64,000 bases of DNA from Pseudomaricurvus hydrocarbonicus (GTDB taxonomy: Bacteria > Pseudomonadota > Gammaproteobacteria > Pseudomonadales > Cellvibrionaceae). Positions 8,359 to 17,241 of the stretch are shown in pieces. A model generated the notes under the pieces. It saw only the letters and a program-made list of their open reading frames with translations. It ran no database searches and was not told where the DNA came from. The DNA lies in NCBI RefSeq assembly GCF_011602365.1, contig NZ_JAAONZ010000014.1, positions 1 through 64,000 of the forward strand, in the 5' to 3' direction. The position numbers and the translations under genes are program-made. Each line of letters opens with the position of its first letter. Position 1 is the stretch's first letter.

Positions 8359-8901
8359 CTAGTCACGATTGTAGACATCGGGCTCTACATCCGGGCGTGG
8401 TTCGGTGTAGTTCAGTTTCAGGAGAAAATCCTGCTCTTTGCCCAGATAGATAATTACTCCACTTTTGCCTTCTTGCAGGTTATTAACCACTTCAAACTTT
8501 TTGGGCTGGAACAGTGTTGGCCACTCTATTTTCTGTTTGTCGGGCCGCCCCAATACGACAACTTCTTCCAGCTCGGAGTACTTGTTTTCAGGCAACGAAA
8601 CTGAGATTTTTACCGTTTTGCCATCGTCAAGGTATTCGACGGACTCGACTCGCGCACCTGCATCCTTATCCTCATTGCCGACGATTGGCCGGAGTAGCTT
8701 GGTCTGAAGCTCATTCTTGCTTTGGATTTCAAGCGCCTTTTGGCGATCAATCTCAGTTTCCGACAAAGTCTCGGTTTCAGCGACCCCAAGCGCAGAAAAG
8801 CTGCTCAGCGTGAACGCTAAAACAACCAGCAGTATTTTTGTGCCAGCAGAGCAATGGGCTATAGAAAGTGAGGGGCGGAAAGGCGCAGTGAACTTTGGCA
8901 T
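8359..8901 (-). CDS. Hypothetical secreted protein
   Basis: A 180-residue protein I do not recognise. A hydrophobic segment at about 24-40 (LLVVLAFTLSSFSALGVA) after a basic N-terminus looks like a signal peptide, possibly with the true start a little downstream of the first Met. The mature part is charged and beta-rich in look (VESVEYLDDGKTVKISVSLP, VVVLGRPDKQKIEWPTLFQPKKFEVV) with no cysteines after the signal. A periplasmic location is inferred. The gene stands alone between the mutarotase gene and a short plus-strand gene. Confidence 0.6.
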   Translation of the reverse strand: MPKFTAPFRPSLSIAHCSAGTKILLVVLAFTLSSFSALGVAETETLSETEIDRQKALEIQSKNELQTKLLRPIVGNEDKDAGARVESVEYLDDGKTVKISVSLPENKYSELEEVVVLGRPDKQKIEWPTLFQPKKFEVVNNLQEGKSGVIIYLGKEQDFLLKLNYTEPRPDVEPDVYNRD

Positions 8902-9151
8902 GGTGGTACAGATCCCTTTTTGGCTAAGTGACGGTTCCAGTCAAAGTATAGCAGCGTTGAGTTGTGGCGGGCCTTGAGGCGACCTTTAGGGGGATGCGTC
9001 AGGTTTGTTCCAGGGTCAGATCGGGTGATCACCGGGCTTGCAGTATCTATAAGCGTTGGGCAGTTTAGAGTGAATTATTCTAAGTTGTAGTGATCTTAAT
9101 TGCGTACACTTTTGAGGAAGACGTTAAATTCCAACTCTTAAGGAGTGCACC

Positions 9152-9502
9152 ATGCCCAGCATGACATTTCGATTTACAACAGAGTGCGAAATGACCCTGG
9201 AGGGTCAGAGTTACGAAGAGATTTATTTACAGTTTAAAGATTTTCAGCATGGTCTATCCCGGTCCAGTGAGTGTGGGCAGATCACAGTATGTCCTCCCGA
9301 GTCTGATCAGATGTATTTTGCCCTGGATGGGGATACCGAAATGACCGAGATCCCCTATTTCAAAGGGAGTTTCGAAGAGGATATTGCAAACCGTTGCCAG
9401 CGGGAAAGGTTGCGCCCGGTTCCCTCCAATATTGCTTCAGAATCATCAAAAATCAACTTGTCTCGCAAGGTTACCGACAAGATACCGGATGTCTATTGGT
9501 GA
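9152..9502 (+). CDS. Hypothetical 116-residue protein
   Basis: An ORF starting with an ATG nine bases after AAGGAG, so the start is well supported. The product has no signal or membrane segment and is acidic, with MTLEGQSYEEIYLQFKDFQHG near the N-terminus and three Cys in the first half. No family is recognised. Its stop codon lies inside a 21-bp tandem repeat. It stands alone upstream of the Atm1-type exporter, in the same direction but 276 bases away. Confidence 0.6.
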   Translation: MPSMTFRFTTECEMTLEGQSYEEIYLQFKDFQHGLSRSSECGQITVCPPESDQMYFALDGDTEMTEIPYFKGSFEEDIANRCQRERLRPVPSNIASESSKINLSRKVTDKIPDVYW

Positions 9503-9554
9503 TTGAGAGCTGTGACCGGGTGATTGAGAGGTGTGATCGGGTGATTGAATAGCG
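9498..9554. repeat. 21-bp tandem repeat, 2.7 copies
   Basis: GGTGATTGAGAGCTGTGACCG is followed directly by a copy with two changes and then by a 15-base partial copy. The first unit includes the stop codon of the preceding gene. The remaining bases up to 9778 hold nothing I can name. Confidence 0.8.
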
Positions 9555-9778
9555 CGCAGGGGTAAAAATAAAGCGTTTTGCTGATCACCTGACCAAAAGC
9601 GAGGTTCTGTTCAGCGAACGGGGCCAAATCAGGGTATCCTTGACAGAGCTTTTGATGATACTTTTTAGCTCATCACCCGGTTTGGCCTTGTTGTTTTACT
9701 CTCTTTCATCACCTTCTCTTGTTGTGAGTAATGACAGCCAAAGGTTGAATATTCCTTTCAAGAGAGAATGCCCCATCC

Positions 9779-11602
9779 ATGCGCAGTATGAGAACTGATG
9801 TCGCTATTGGCGATGTAAACTGGTCGACCCTCAAAACCCTGATTCCCTACCTGATTGAATTCAAAGCGCGCATGGCCATGGCTCTGCTGTGTTTGGTGAT
9901 GGCCAAGGTTGCCGGTGTGGGTTTGCCGTTTATTCTGAAATACATCGTGGACGATCTGGATCAAAAGTCGGATGTCGGAGCTTTGGTGGCGCTGCCCCTA
10001 GGGTTACTGCTGGCTTATGGCGTTGTGCGTTTTTCAAACGTACTGTTCGGTGAGTTGCGCGATACCTTGTTTGGGCGCATCACGGAGCGGGCCATGCGCC
10101 GGGTCGGGTTGAAGGTGTTCAGGCACTTACATGCCCTGGATCTGGATTTTCACCTGAATCGGCGGACGGGGGGACTGTCGCGGGATATTGAACGGGGTAC
10201 CAATGGCATCGCGTTTTTGCTGCGTTTTATGGTCTTTAACATTGTGCCGACACTGCTCGAAATTGGTCTGGTCATTGGCATTCTTTTGTGGAATTACCAG
10301 TTCTGGTATGCCGTGATTGTCGGCGTTTCAGTTATTTGTTATGTGGCTTACTCGGTGATGGCGACGGAATGGCGAACCCGCTTTGTCCGTGAAGCCAACA
10401 TGGCCGAATCGCAAAGCAGTACACGCGCAATTGACAGTTTACTGAACTATGAGACCGTTAAGTACTTCACTAACGAGGATTATGAAGCTCACCATTACGA
10501 TGTCGAACTGGCAGGATGGGAAGAGGCGCGGCGCAAAAACAGGCTGTCCCTGTTTGCGTTAAACGGCGGCCAGTCGTTTGTGATTGCCGCGGCCATGACT
10601 TCTGCCATGGTGTTGGCTGCGGTGGATGTCACTCAGGGTGTCATGACCCTGGGTGACTTTGTGTTGATTAATGCGTTTATGATGCAGATCTTTATGCCCC
10701 TCAATTTTCTCGGTTTTGTGTATCGGGAAATGAAAGGCTCGATGGCCAATATTGAAAATATGTTCTCGCTGTTAGGGGTTGATCCGAAAGTTAAAGATCG
10801 TGAAAACGCGCCCCCCCTTCAGGTTCGGGCTGGGGAAATTGAGTTCCGGAATGTTTGTTTTCATTACCACCCAGATCGAGCTATCTTAAAGGGGGTCAGT
10901 TTTACTGTGCCAGCCAAGCAGAAGGTGGCGGTTGTGGGCAGCAGCGGGGCAGGCAAATCCACCTTGGCGAAAATGCTTTTTCGTTTTTACGATGTAGATG
11001 ATGGGGCGGTTTTGATTGATGGACAGGATGTGCGCTCGGTCACCCAGGCCTCTCTGCGCGGGGCGATTGGGGTTGTCCCTCAGGATACCGTGTTATTCAA
11101 CACCACCATATTTGAAAATGTTCGCTACGGGCGAATAGAGGCCACGGATGACGATGTCTGGGAAGCCATTCGTTTGGCCCATCTGGAAGCGTTTGTTCAA
11201 CAGCTGCCCAAAAAAGAACAAACGCTGGTAGGAGAGCGAGGGTTGAAACTGTCGGGCGGTGAAAAGCAAAGGGTAGCCATTGCCCGAACGATTTTGAAGC
11301 GCCCGCCGATTATGGTGTTTGATGAGGCCACCTCTTCATTGGACAGCCGTTCCGAGCGGACTATTTTACAAGCCATCTCTGAAATTTCACGTCAACAAAC
11401 CAGCCTGGTGATTGCCCACCGTTTATCCACGGTCATTGATGCGGATAAAATCGTGGTGCTGGATCAGGGGCAGGTGGTAGAGCAGGGGCGTCACGATGAG
11501 CTATTGCAGCTCGATGGTCACTATGCGCATCTTTGGAAAATTCAGCAACAGAAGCCTGCCGGGCCCGGATTGGTGGAGCTACCGTCAACCTCAAGCGTGT
11601 AG
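9779..11602 (+). CDS. Atm1-type ABC half-transporter
   Basis: A 607-residue fusion of a six-helix membrane domain (about 25-320) and an ATPase domain (about 345-585). The ATPase has Walker A GSSGAGKST, the Q-loop at VPQDT, signature LSGGEKQR, Walker B IMVFDEATSSLD and the switch His in IAHRLST. The membrane half has LLNYETVKYFTNEDYE, typical of the Atm1/ABCB7 heavy-metal and glutathione-thiol exporter group. It should work as a homodimer in the inner membrane, exporting glutathione-linked compounds; the precise substrate is inferred from the family. A second in-frame ATG lies three codons in. It is convergent with gacS across a 22-bp repeat array. Confidence 0.88.
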   Translation: MRSMRTDVAIGDVNWSTLKTLIPYLIEFKARMAMALLCLVMAKVAGVGLPFILKYIVDDLDQKSDVGALVALPLGLLLAYGVVRFSNVLFGELRDTLFGRITERAMRRVGLKVFRHLHALDLDFHLNRRTGGLSRDIERGTNGIAFLLRFMVFNIVPTLLEIGLVIGILLWNYQFWYAVIVGVSVICYVAYSVMATEWRTRFVREANMAESQSSTRAIDSLLNYETVKYFTNEDYEAHHYDVELAGWEEARRKNRLSLFALNGGQSFVIAAAMTSAMVLAAVDVTQGVMTLGDFVLINAFMMQIFMPLNFLGFVYREMKGSMANIENMFSLLGVDPKVKDRENAPPLQVRAGEIEFRNVCFHYHPDRAILKGVSFTVPAKQKVAVVGSSGAGKSTLAKMLFRFYDVDDGAVLIDGQDVRSVTQASLRGAIGVVPQDTVLFNTTIFENVRYGRIEATDDDVWEAIRLAHLEAFVQQLPKKEQTLVGERGLKLSGGEKQRVAIARTILKRPPIMVFDEATSSLDSRSERTILQAISEISRQQTSLVIAHRLSTVIDADKIVVLDQGQVVEQGRHDELLQLDGHYAHLWKIQQQKPAGPGLVELPSTSSV

Positions 11603-11655
11603 CCGATTCCCGTTGAAGGTATCTGGTTTTATGGGAGGGCTTCTGGTCAGGGCGA

Positions 11656-11744
11656 CAGGGGCTTATACAGGGTCTCTTCAGGGGCTATACAAGGCCTCTT
11701 CAGGGGCTATATAGGGCCTCTTCAGGGGCTATATAGGGCCTCTA
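11656..11744. repeat. 22-bp tandem repeat, 4 copies, between convergent genes
   Basis: Units start at 11656 (23 bp), 11679, 11701 and 11723, with consensus CAGGGGCTATATAGGGCCTC followed by TT. The last two are nearly identical and the first is most diverged. Each contains the self-complementary CTATATAG flanked by G/C-rich ends. They fill most of the 160-base space between the stops of the Atm1-like gene and gacS. Confidence 0.9.
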
Positions 11745-11762
11745 CAGGCCCTGTCAGGCTTT

Positions 11763-14546
11763 TCAAGAATCGGTAGCCGCCGAATGGCTCTCTTCCGTAT
11801 CGAAAATAATGTCCAGATCGTGTTCCTCAACCCAGTCCTGCAAACGCTGCATGGCTCTCAGTAGGTTGTTCAGGTCTTGATCAATATGCTCGGTTTCCCC
11901 TTTTATCAGCAGCCCGTCGAGGGTGGCGCTGGCTTTACGCAGTTCGGGTACACCGCAGTAACAACAGCCGCCATATAGGCGATGTACTCTTTCTTGCAAT
12001 TCTGGCCAGTTTCTTTGTTGGTATAGGCGAGAGATGTGATCAGCTTCCGTGGCCAGCTCTGCCGTTAACTTGGAAAGCATATCCCGGGCTAAAACTTTTA
12101 TGCCATTACTCAACCGCAAGGCTTCTTGCAGGTTCATCACCCGGCTTAACGGGGGTTGGCCGACCAGAGGGTGTTCATCTCTAATCGGGTGTGGTGCACT
12201 GCTGCCCGACAGTGGCAGACCCAGCCAGTGTTTCAGTATATGGGCCAGTTGCTCCTCGGAAACCGGTTTGCTGACGCAGTCGTCCATTCCGGCCTTTAAT
12301 ATTTTGGCCCTTTGCTCGTTAATGTTATGGGCGGTTAACGCAATAATGGGAACGTGGTAGCCCAACGTTTCCTGCTTACGGATGTTTTTGGTCGTTTCAA
12401 TGCCGTCCATTTTAGGCATCTGCACATCCATAAAGATCAAGTCCACATTGTGAGCATTGAGGATATTGATGGCATCCATGCCGCTGCTGGCTTCCATGAC
12501 ATTGACCCCCAGGCTTTGCAAGAAAGTACTGACCAGTTGTAAGTTCGCCGGATTGTCGTCAACCACAAGGACATCGGCCAGAAATGTCTGGAAAGGCTGT
12601 GGCTCGGTTGCTTCCGCTTGGTCGGTCACCAGTGCGTCCTGCAGTACCCGTTGTAGATGATCTTTTGACAGAGGTAAAAACAGTAAACTGATGTCTGCGT
12701 TTTGCAGCGAGTCATCATAGGCGAGGTCACTGTCCGGCAAAGCCGTGACGAATATGGGCAAGGCGGGGTGTAGCTTGGTCAACTCGCAAAGTGAGGCAGT
12801 CGTACCACGGTTGTTCGAGGGCATAATAAAAGCGAAGTCTGGCGCAGTTGACGGTTTTTCATCCAGGTATTGCTGCAGAGCTTCGATTGATGAGAACGCT
12901 TGACTGGTAACCCCCCACAGATGGAAATACTCTTCCAGTTGCTGTTGGATGAGTGGGTTCTCAATATAGCAAGCGGCATACTTTCCTTGTAACCCTGAGG
13001 GACGAGCTTCGATGATATTTTGCTGCAGGGGCAGTGGCAGGGTGAACCAGACCGTTGTGCCTTGATCCAAAGTGCTTTCTATTGTTATTTCCCCCCTCAT
13101 TTTTTCAACCAGGCCTTTGGCGATGGCTAATCCCAGGCCGGTGCCACCTCGCAAGCGACTGTCTGATGAATCCGCTTGCTTGAATGCTTCAAATAAGGAG
13201 TCTTTCTGTTTGGGATCAATGCCGATGCCGGAATCGCTAACGCTTATTTTTAATTTGGCAGAGCGAATATCCTTAGAGATCACTTCGGAGTGGACCAGAA
13301 TATCGCCTTCATCGGAAAACTTGATGGCGTTACTGACCAGGTTAATGAGAACCTGTTTCAGCCGTAAAGGATCTCCCAGTAATTGCTGGGGGACTTCCGG
13401 TTCGCTGGTGGCAATCAGATATAATTGTTTTTCACTGGCCGTGGGAGCCAGAATCTGTAAGGTTTCTTCGATCACCTGGCGAAGGTTTAATGGGGCGCGA
13501 TCAAGGGTGAGCTCGTCTTCCTCCAGGCGGGAAAAATCCAGAATGTCATTGATGATGGTCAGCAACCCCTGGGAGGAGTGGGCAATGGTGCGCAGATATT
13601 CCCGTTGCTGTGTGGTTAAGGGGCTTTTTAGTAACAGGTTGGTAAAGCCCAGAATGCCATTGATGGGGGTGCGGATTTCGTGGGTTGTGTTGGCCAGAAA
13701 TTCGGATTTTGCCCGGCTGCCGGCAACCGCATTTTTACGGGCAATATCCAGTTCAATGGATTGAATTTCGACAGTTTCCAGGGTTTCCTGCAAATCCGAC
13801 GTGGCTTGTTCCACTTGTTGACGAATGTTGTCCTGGGTTTGCTGAAGGCTTTTGCCGACTTCGTTGGTGCTGTGCGCCAAATTTTGCAATTCCGTACAGC
13901 CAGCAATGGGGACGCGGCTTTCAAACTTTCCCCGGCTATAGTCCTGCAGCGTGCGCTGTACGTTATAAAGGGGAACTTCGATGCTGCGGGTTAAGCGCCA
14001 GGCCAATACCATCAGCAGGGTTGAAGCCGTCAGCAGGCCCAGCAGAATTAATGTCAAACCCTGATATTGGTGAATGCTGAGAGCGGTTTCATTGATGGAG
14101 ACGACGATCCAGCCGCGATGGATCGTGTTATTCGTGCCGACCCCTTCTACGATGGGGGCGCTGTAATAGAAGTTGCTGTGGCCAGACCAGTAGTAGGGTT
14201 CGTCGGTTAAATGGCCGGGAATGTCTGCATTGGGTCGCTGACCGTGCTTGAGGATAAACTCGCCTTCCGGGCTAACCAGGTAGATACCGCGTATATCGGG
14301 CATCTCCAGCAGGTCGCCAAAGCTCTCGGATATATGCTTGGAATTGTTTTGAATAAGAGAGTGCTGGGTCAAACTGACCAGCCAGCGGGTCGCGAGCTGG
14401 TTTTGCTCGTGCTCCAGTTCCCGGTTTTCTATCAGCTGGATGATTGTAAAGCCCAGTGCGATGAGGATAATGCACACCAACACCGGCAACACACTCAGTT
14501 GCTGGATTCGAAACGCCAAACTCTGTGATGTCGTGGGCAATTGCAC
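11763..14546 (-). CDS. gacS: Hybrid sensor kinase GacS/BarA
   Basis: A 927-residue membrane hybrid histidine kinase. Domains in order: a TM segment at about 18-37, a periplasmic domain, a second TM at about 160-180, HAMP to about 240, HisKA with the phospho-accepting His in HEIRTPING near 289, HATPase with GTGLGLAI near 465, a receiver domain with the Asp of FMDVQMPKMDG near 707, and an HPt domain with the His of VHRLYGG near 857. This is the GacS/BarA architecture, which signals to GacA/UvrY and small regulatory RNAs to switch secondary metabolism and biofilm. Divergence from cysM, with rlmD-relA-mazG beyond, is the known Pseudomonas-type neighbourhood and supports the name. Confidence 0.92.
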   Translation of the reverse strand: MQLPTTSQSLAFRIQQLSVLPVLVCIILIALGFTIIQLIENRELEHEQNQLATRWLVSLTQHSLIQNNSKHISESFGDLLEMPDIRGIYLVSPEGEFILKHGQRPNADIPGHLTDEPYYWSGHSNFYYSAPIVEGVGTNNTIHRGWIVVSINETALSIHQYQGLTLILLGLLTASTLLMVLAWRLTRSIEVPLYNVQRTLQDYSRGKFESRVPIAGCTELQNLAHSTNEVGKSLQQTQDNIRQQVEQATSDLQETLETVEIQSIELDIARKNAVAGSRAKSEFLANTTHEIRTPINGILGFTNLLLKSPLTTQQREYLRTIAHSSQGLLTIINDILDFSRLEEDELTLDRAPLNLRQVIEETLQILAPTASEKQLYLIATSEPEVPQQLLGDPLRLKQVLINLVSNAIKFSDEGDILVHSEVISKDIRSAKLKISVSDSGIGIDPKQKDSLFEAFKQADSSDSRLRGGTGLGLAIAKGLVEKMRGEITIESTLDQGTTVWFTLPLPLQQNIIEARPSGLQGKYAACYIENPLIQQQLEEYFHLWGVTSQAFSSIEALQQYLDEKPSTAPDFAFIMPSNNRGTTASLCELTKLHPALPIFVTALPDSDLAYDDSLQNADISLLFLPLSKDHLQRVLQDALVTDQAEATEPQPFQTFLADVLVVDDNPANLQLVSTFLQSLGVNVMEASSGMDAINILNAHNVDLIFMDVQMPKMDGIETTKNIRKQETLGYHVPIIALTAHNINEQRAKILKAGMDDCVSKPVSEEQLAHILKHWLGLPLSGSSAPHPIRDEHPLVGQPPLSRVMNLQEALRLSNGIKVLARDMLSKLTAELATEADHISRLYQQRNWPELQERVHRLYGGCCYCGVPELRKASATLDGLLIKGETEHIDQDLNNLLRAMQRLQDWVEEHDLDIIFDTEESHSAATDS

Positions 14547-14715
14547 CTGGAAACTCCTGTATGGGGGTACTCAGCACTACCTGGGCTGAGTATGGGGATC
14601 GTTTGCGGCTATCCTTGGCCCAGCTAATTGCAGGTTTCACCATACCATAATCGGCGCTAAAATAGAGCGACTGCATTATTGAGACAAAGGCCGATCATCG
14701 GTTTTAAAGGATCCT

Positions 14716-15603
14716 ATGAATTACCCCACTATTGAGTCTTGCATTGGCCAAACTCCACTGGTGCGCTTGCAGCGCCTGCCTGGCAACACCACGAACACCA
14801 TTTTAGTGAAGCTGGAGGGAAATAATCCAGCAGGATCAGTGAAAGACCGTCCAGCGTTGTCGATGATTGAGCGAGCCGAAGCCCGGGGCGATATTCGTCC
14901 CGGTGACACCTTGATTGAGGCCACCAGTGGCAATACCGGTATTGCTCTGGCCATGGCTGCGGCGATCAAAGGTTATCGCATGGTGCTTATCATGCCGGAC
15001 AACATGACTTCAGAGCGTAAAGCGGCAATGACCGCCTACGGGGCGGAATTGATTCTGGTTACCCAGGCTCAGGGCATGGAGGGCGCCAGGGATTTGGCAA
15101 AAACCATGGAAGCGAATGGCGAGGGCACGGTGTTGGACCAATTCGGCAATGGCGATAATCCGCTAGCGCATTATTACAGTACCGGCCCGGAGATCTGGCA
15201 GCAAACCGGGGGGGAAATCACGCATTTTGTCAGTTCAATGGGCACCACCGGTACCATCATGGGGACCTCTCAGTATCTTAAAGAGCAGAATCAAAACATT
15301 GAAATTGTTGGTTTACAGCCGGAAGATGGCGCCAGTATCCCAGGAATACGCCGTTGGCCGAAAGAGTATTTGCCGAGTATTTTTGATGAAACCCGTGTCG
15401 ATCGGGTGATCAACATGGGACAGGTTGAAGCGGAAGAGACCATGCGGGCTCTGGCTCAGAAGGAAGGTATCTTCTGTGGAGTGTCCAGCGGTGGTGCGGT
15501 TGCCGGCGCTTTGCGCTTGAGTCGGGAGCTGGAGAACGCGGTCATCGTCGCCATCATTTGTGATCGTGGTGATCGCTATTTATCTTCCGGTTTGTACGGT
15601 TAA
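14716..15603 (+). CDS. cysM: Cysteine synthase B
   Basis: A 295-residue PLP enzyme making cysteine from O-acetylserine and sulfide or thiosulfate. NPAGSVKDRPA holds the Schiff-base Lys, EATSGNTGIALAM the substrate loop, and SSMGTTGTIMG the phosphate-binding loop. GVSSGGAVAGAL near the C-terminus is typical. The IPGIRRWPKEYLPSIFD stretch and the short length separate CysM from CysK. AAAGGATC precedes the ATG. It is divergent from gacS with about 170 bases between the starts, which should hold both promoters. Confidence 0.95.
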   Translation: MNYPTIESCIGQTPLVRLQRLPGNTTNTILVKLEGNNPAGSVKDRPALSMIERAEARGDIRPGDTLIEATSGNTGIALAMAAAIKGYRMVLIMPDNMTSERKAAMTAYGAELILVTQAQGMEGARDLAKTMEANGEGTVLDQFGNGDNPLAHYYSTGPEIWQQTGGEITHFVSSMGTTGTIMGTSQYLKEQNQNIEIVGLQPEDGASIPGIRRWPKEYLPSIFDETRVDRVINMGQVEAEETMRALAQKEGIFCGVSSGGAVAGALRLSRELENAVIVAIICDRGDRYLSSGLYG

Positions 15604-15799
15604 TAGAACGCATGTCCGTGGCCCACATGAGCCGTTGCACAGCGCCTGTGTCATAACTGTGTCATGTTGTCGCCAGAGCTGTGGATGCCTGCGTGGTTGA
15701 CGCCGGGCTTCAGAGCTGATGTCCTGAGGAACTGGACGCTAGATGATCGTCCAGTTTGCCTTTCCATATTTTTACTTTTCTCTCCTGGTACTGTCCGCT

Positions 15800-17173
15800 A
15801 TGGCACGACTCTTTAAACCCCGTTTGTTTAAGCCCCTAAAGGGTAAGCGCGCTTCCAGCGAGACAACACCGACCGAGCTGTATGTGGAAGATTTGGCTCA
15901 CGACGGTCGCGGTGTTGCCCGCCACGAGGGAAAAACGGTATTTGTGGCCGGTGGCCTCCCGGGGGAGCGTGTTCTGGTCTCCCATTACCGTCGTCAAAAG
16001 CGCTTCAGTGAGTGCGAGGCTAAAACCATTGAGCAGGCTTCCCAGCACAGAGTGGAACCGCAGTGCCCACACTTTCAAGAGTGTGGGGGGTGCCAATTGC
16101 AGCACTTCTCCGCTGATCAACAAATACACTATAAGCAACAGGCGCTGCTGACGTTGTTAAAACGACAGCACAAAATTGAACCAAATGAGGTGCTGGGGCC
16201 TATAAGATCCCCCGCTTATGGCTATCGCTCCCGCGTTCGGCTGGGGGTCGACCGTGAACGGCGCCTGGCATTTCGGGAGCAGGGCAGTGACCGGTTGGTG
16301 CCTATTGGCCAATGCGAGGTGTTGGATGCCTCGTTGACGTCTATAATTCCGTTGTTGCAGGCATGGTTGACCGCTCTACCAGAGAAGGCCGGCGTAACTC
16401 ATGTCGAACTCATCTCCGCGAACGATGAAAAGGGGCGGCCGGCACCTTCAGCGTTGATCAGGCACGTCAAGGCTTTACCGGAAGCGGCATTGGAGTTGTT
16501 GGAGCAAATCCCTGGCTTGAGGCACTGTTGGCTGCAAGCGGAGAAAAACGGAATTTTGTCGGATACCCGAGGCCAGCCGGCAGATCCATGTCTGTACCTT
16601 GAGTTGCCAGGGGAATCCATAAAACTGGCATTTCATCCTCAAGACTTTACTCAGGTGAACCCTCAAGTGAACCAGGCCATGGTCGCACAGGCGATGGACT
16701 GGCTGGATTTGACCGATTCTGACCGGGTTGTGGACTTGTTTTGTGGCATAGGTAACTTTACCCTGCCAATTGCTCGTCGGTGCCAAAAAGTAATCGGTAT
16801 TGAAGGTGTCGAGTCCATGGTGGTGCGCGGGCACGAAAATAGTGCATTAAACCATGTGGCTCAGTGTGAGTTTCAGGCACTGGATCTGGATACTCAGGCT
16901 TTGGCTGCACTTTTACGTCGCGAGCAGGCGAATAAATTGTTGTTGGATCCGCCACGCGCTGGTGCAAAATTTGTTTGTGAACAAATTAAAGATTCTGGCG
17001 TCGAAAGGTTGGTTTACGTGTCCTGTAACCCTGCCAGCTTCTCTCGGGATGCGGCAATTTTGGTGGAATCAGGCTTTGCCCTGATCTCCCTCAGAGCATT
17101 GGACATGTTTCCTCAAACAGCTCATATGGAAACAATGGCATTGTTTGTGCGTGTGCAGGCGGCAACTCGCTAG
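15800..17173 (+). CDS. rlmD: 23S rRNA (uracil-1939-C5)-methyltransferase
   Basis: A TRAM domain (about 25-85) is followed by an iron-sulfur site with cysteines in CPHFQECGGCQLQH and a SAM-dependent methyltransferase domain (VDLFCGIGNFTLPIA). The catalytic segment is LVYVSCNPASFSRD, whose Cys is the nucleophile, and LLLDPPRAG is motif IV. This is the RumA/RlmD subfamily acting on 23S rRNA. I start at the ATG giving MARLFKPRLFKP, the usual basic N-terminus; an in-frame ATG 57 bases earlier would add a hydrophobic stretch that the family lacks. It follows cysM by about 200 bases and is followed by relA. Confidence 0.92.
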   Translation: MARLFKPRLFKPLKGKRASSETTPTELYVEDLAHDGRGVARHEGKTVFVAGGLPGERVLVSHYRRQKRFSECEAKTIEQASQHRVEPQCPHFQECGGCQLQHFSADQQIHYKQQALLTLLKRQHKIEPNEVLGPIRSPAYGYRSRVRLGVDRERRLAFREQGSDRLVPIGQCEVLDASLTSIIPLLQAWLTALPEKAGVTHVELISANDEKGRPAPSALIRHVKALPEAALELLEQIPGLRHCWLQAEKNGILSDTRGQPADPCLYLELPGESIKLAFHPQDFTQVNPQVNQAMVAQAMDWLDLTDSDRVVDLFCGIGNFTLPIARRCQKVIGIEGVESMVVRGHENSALNHVAQCEFQALDLDTQALAALLRREQANKLLLDPPRAGAKFVCEQIKDSGVERLVYVSCNPASFSRDAAILVESGFALISLRALDMFPQTAHMETMALFVRVQAATR

Positions 17174-17241
17174 GCATGGGCTTATTGAGTGAGCTTTACG
17201 CACATTTGTGCCAAATTGAACGGAACTGGCTCGATTAGATT

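Noticed and set aside
11496-11714. A 72-codon ORF across the 22-bp repeats
   Set aside because: It overlaps the end of the Atm1-like gene in another frame and owes its length to the repeats.
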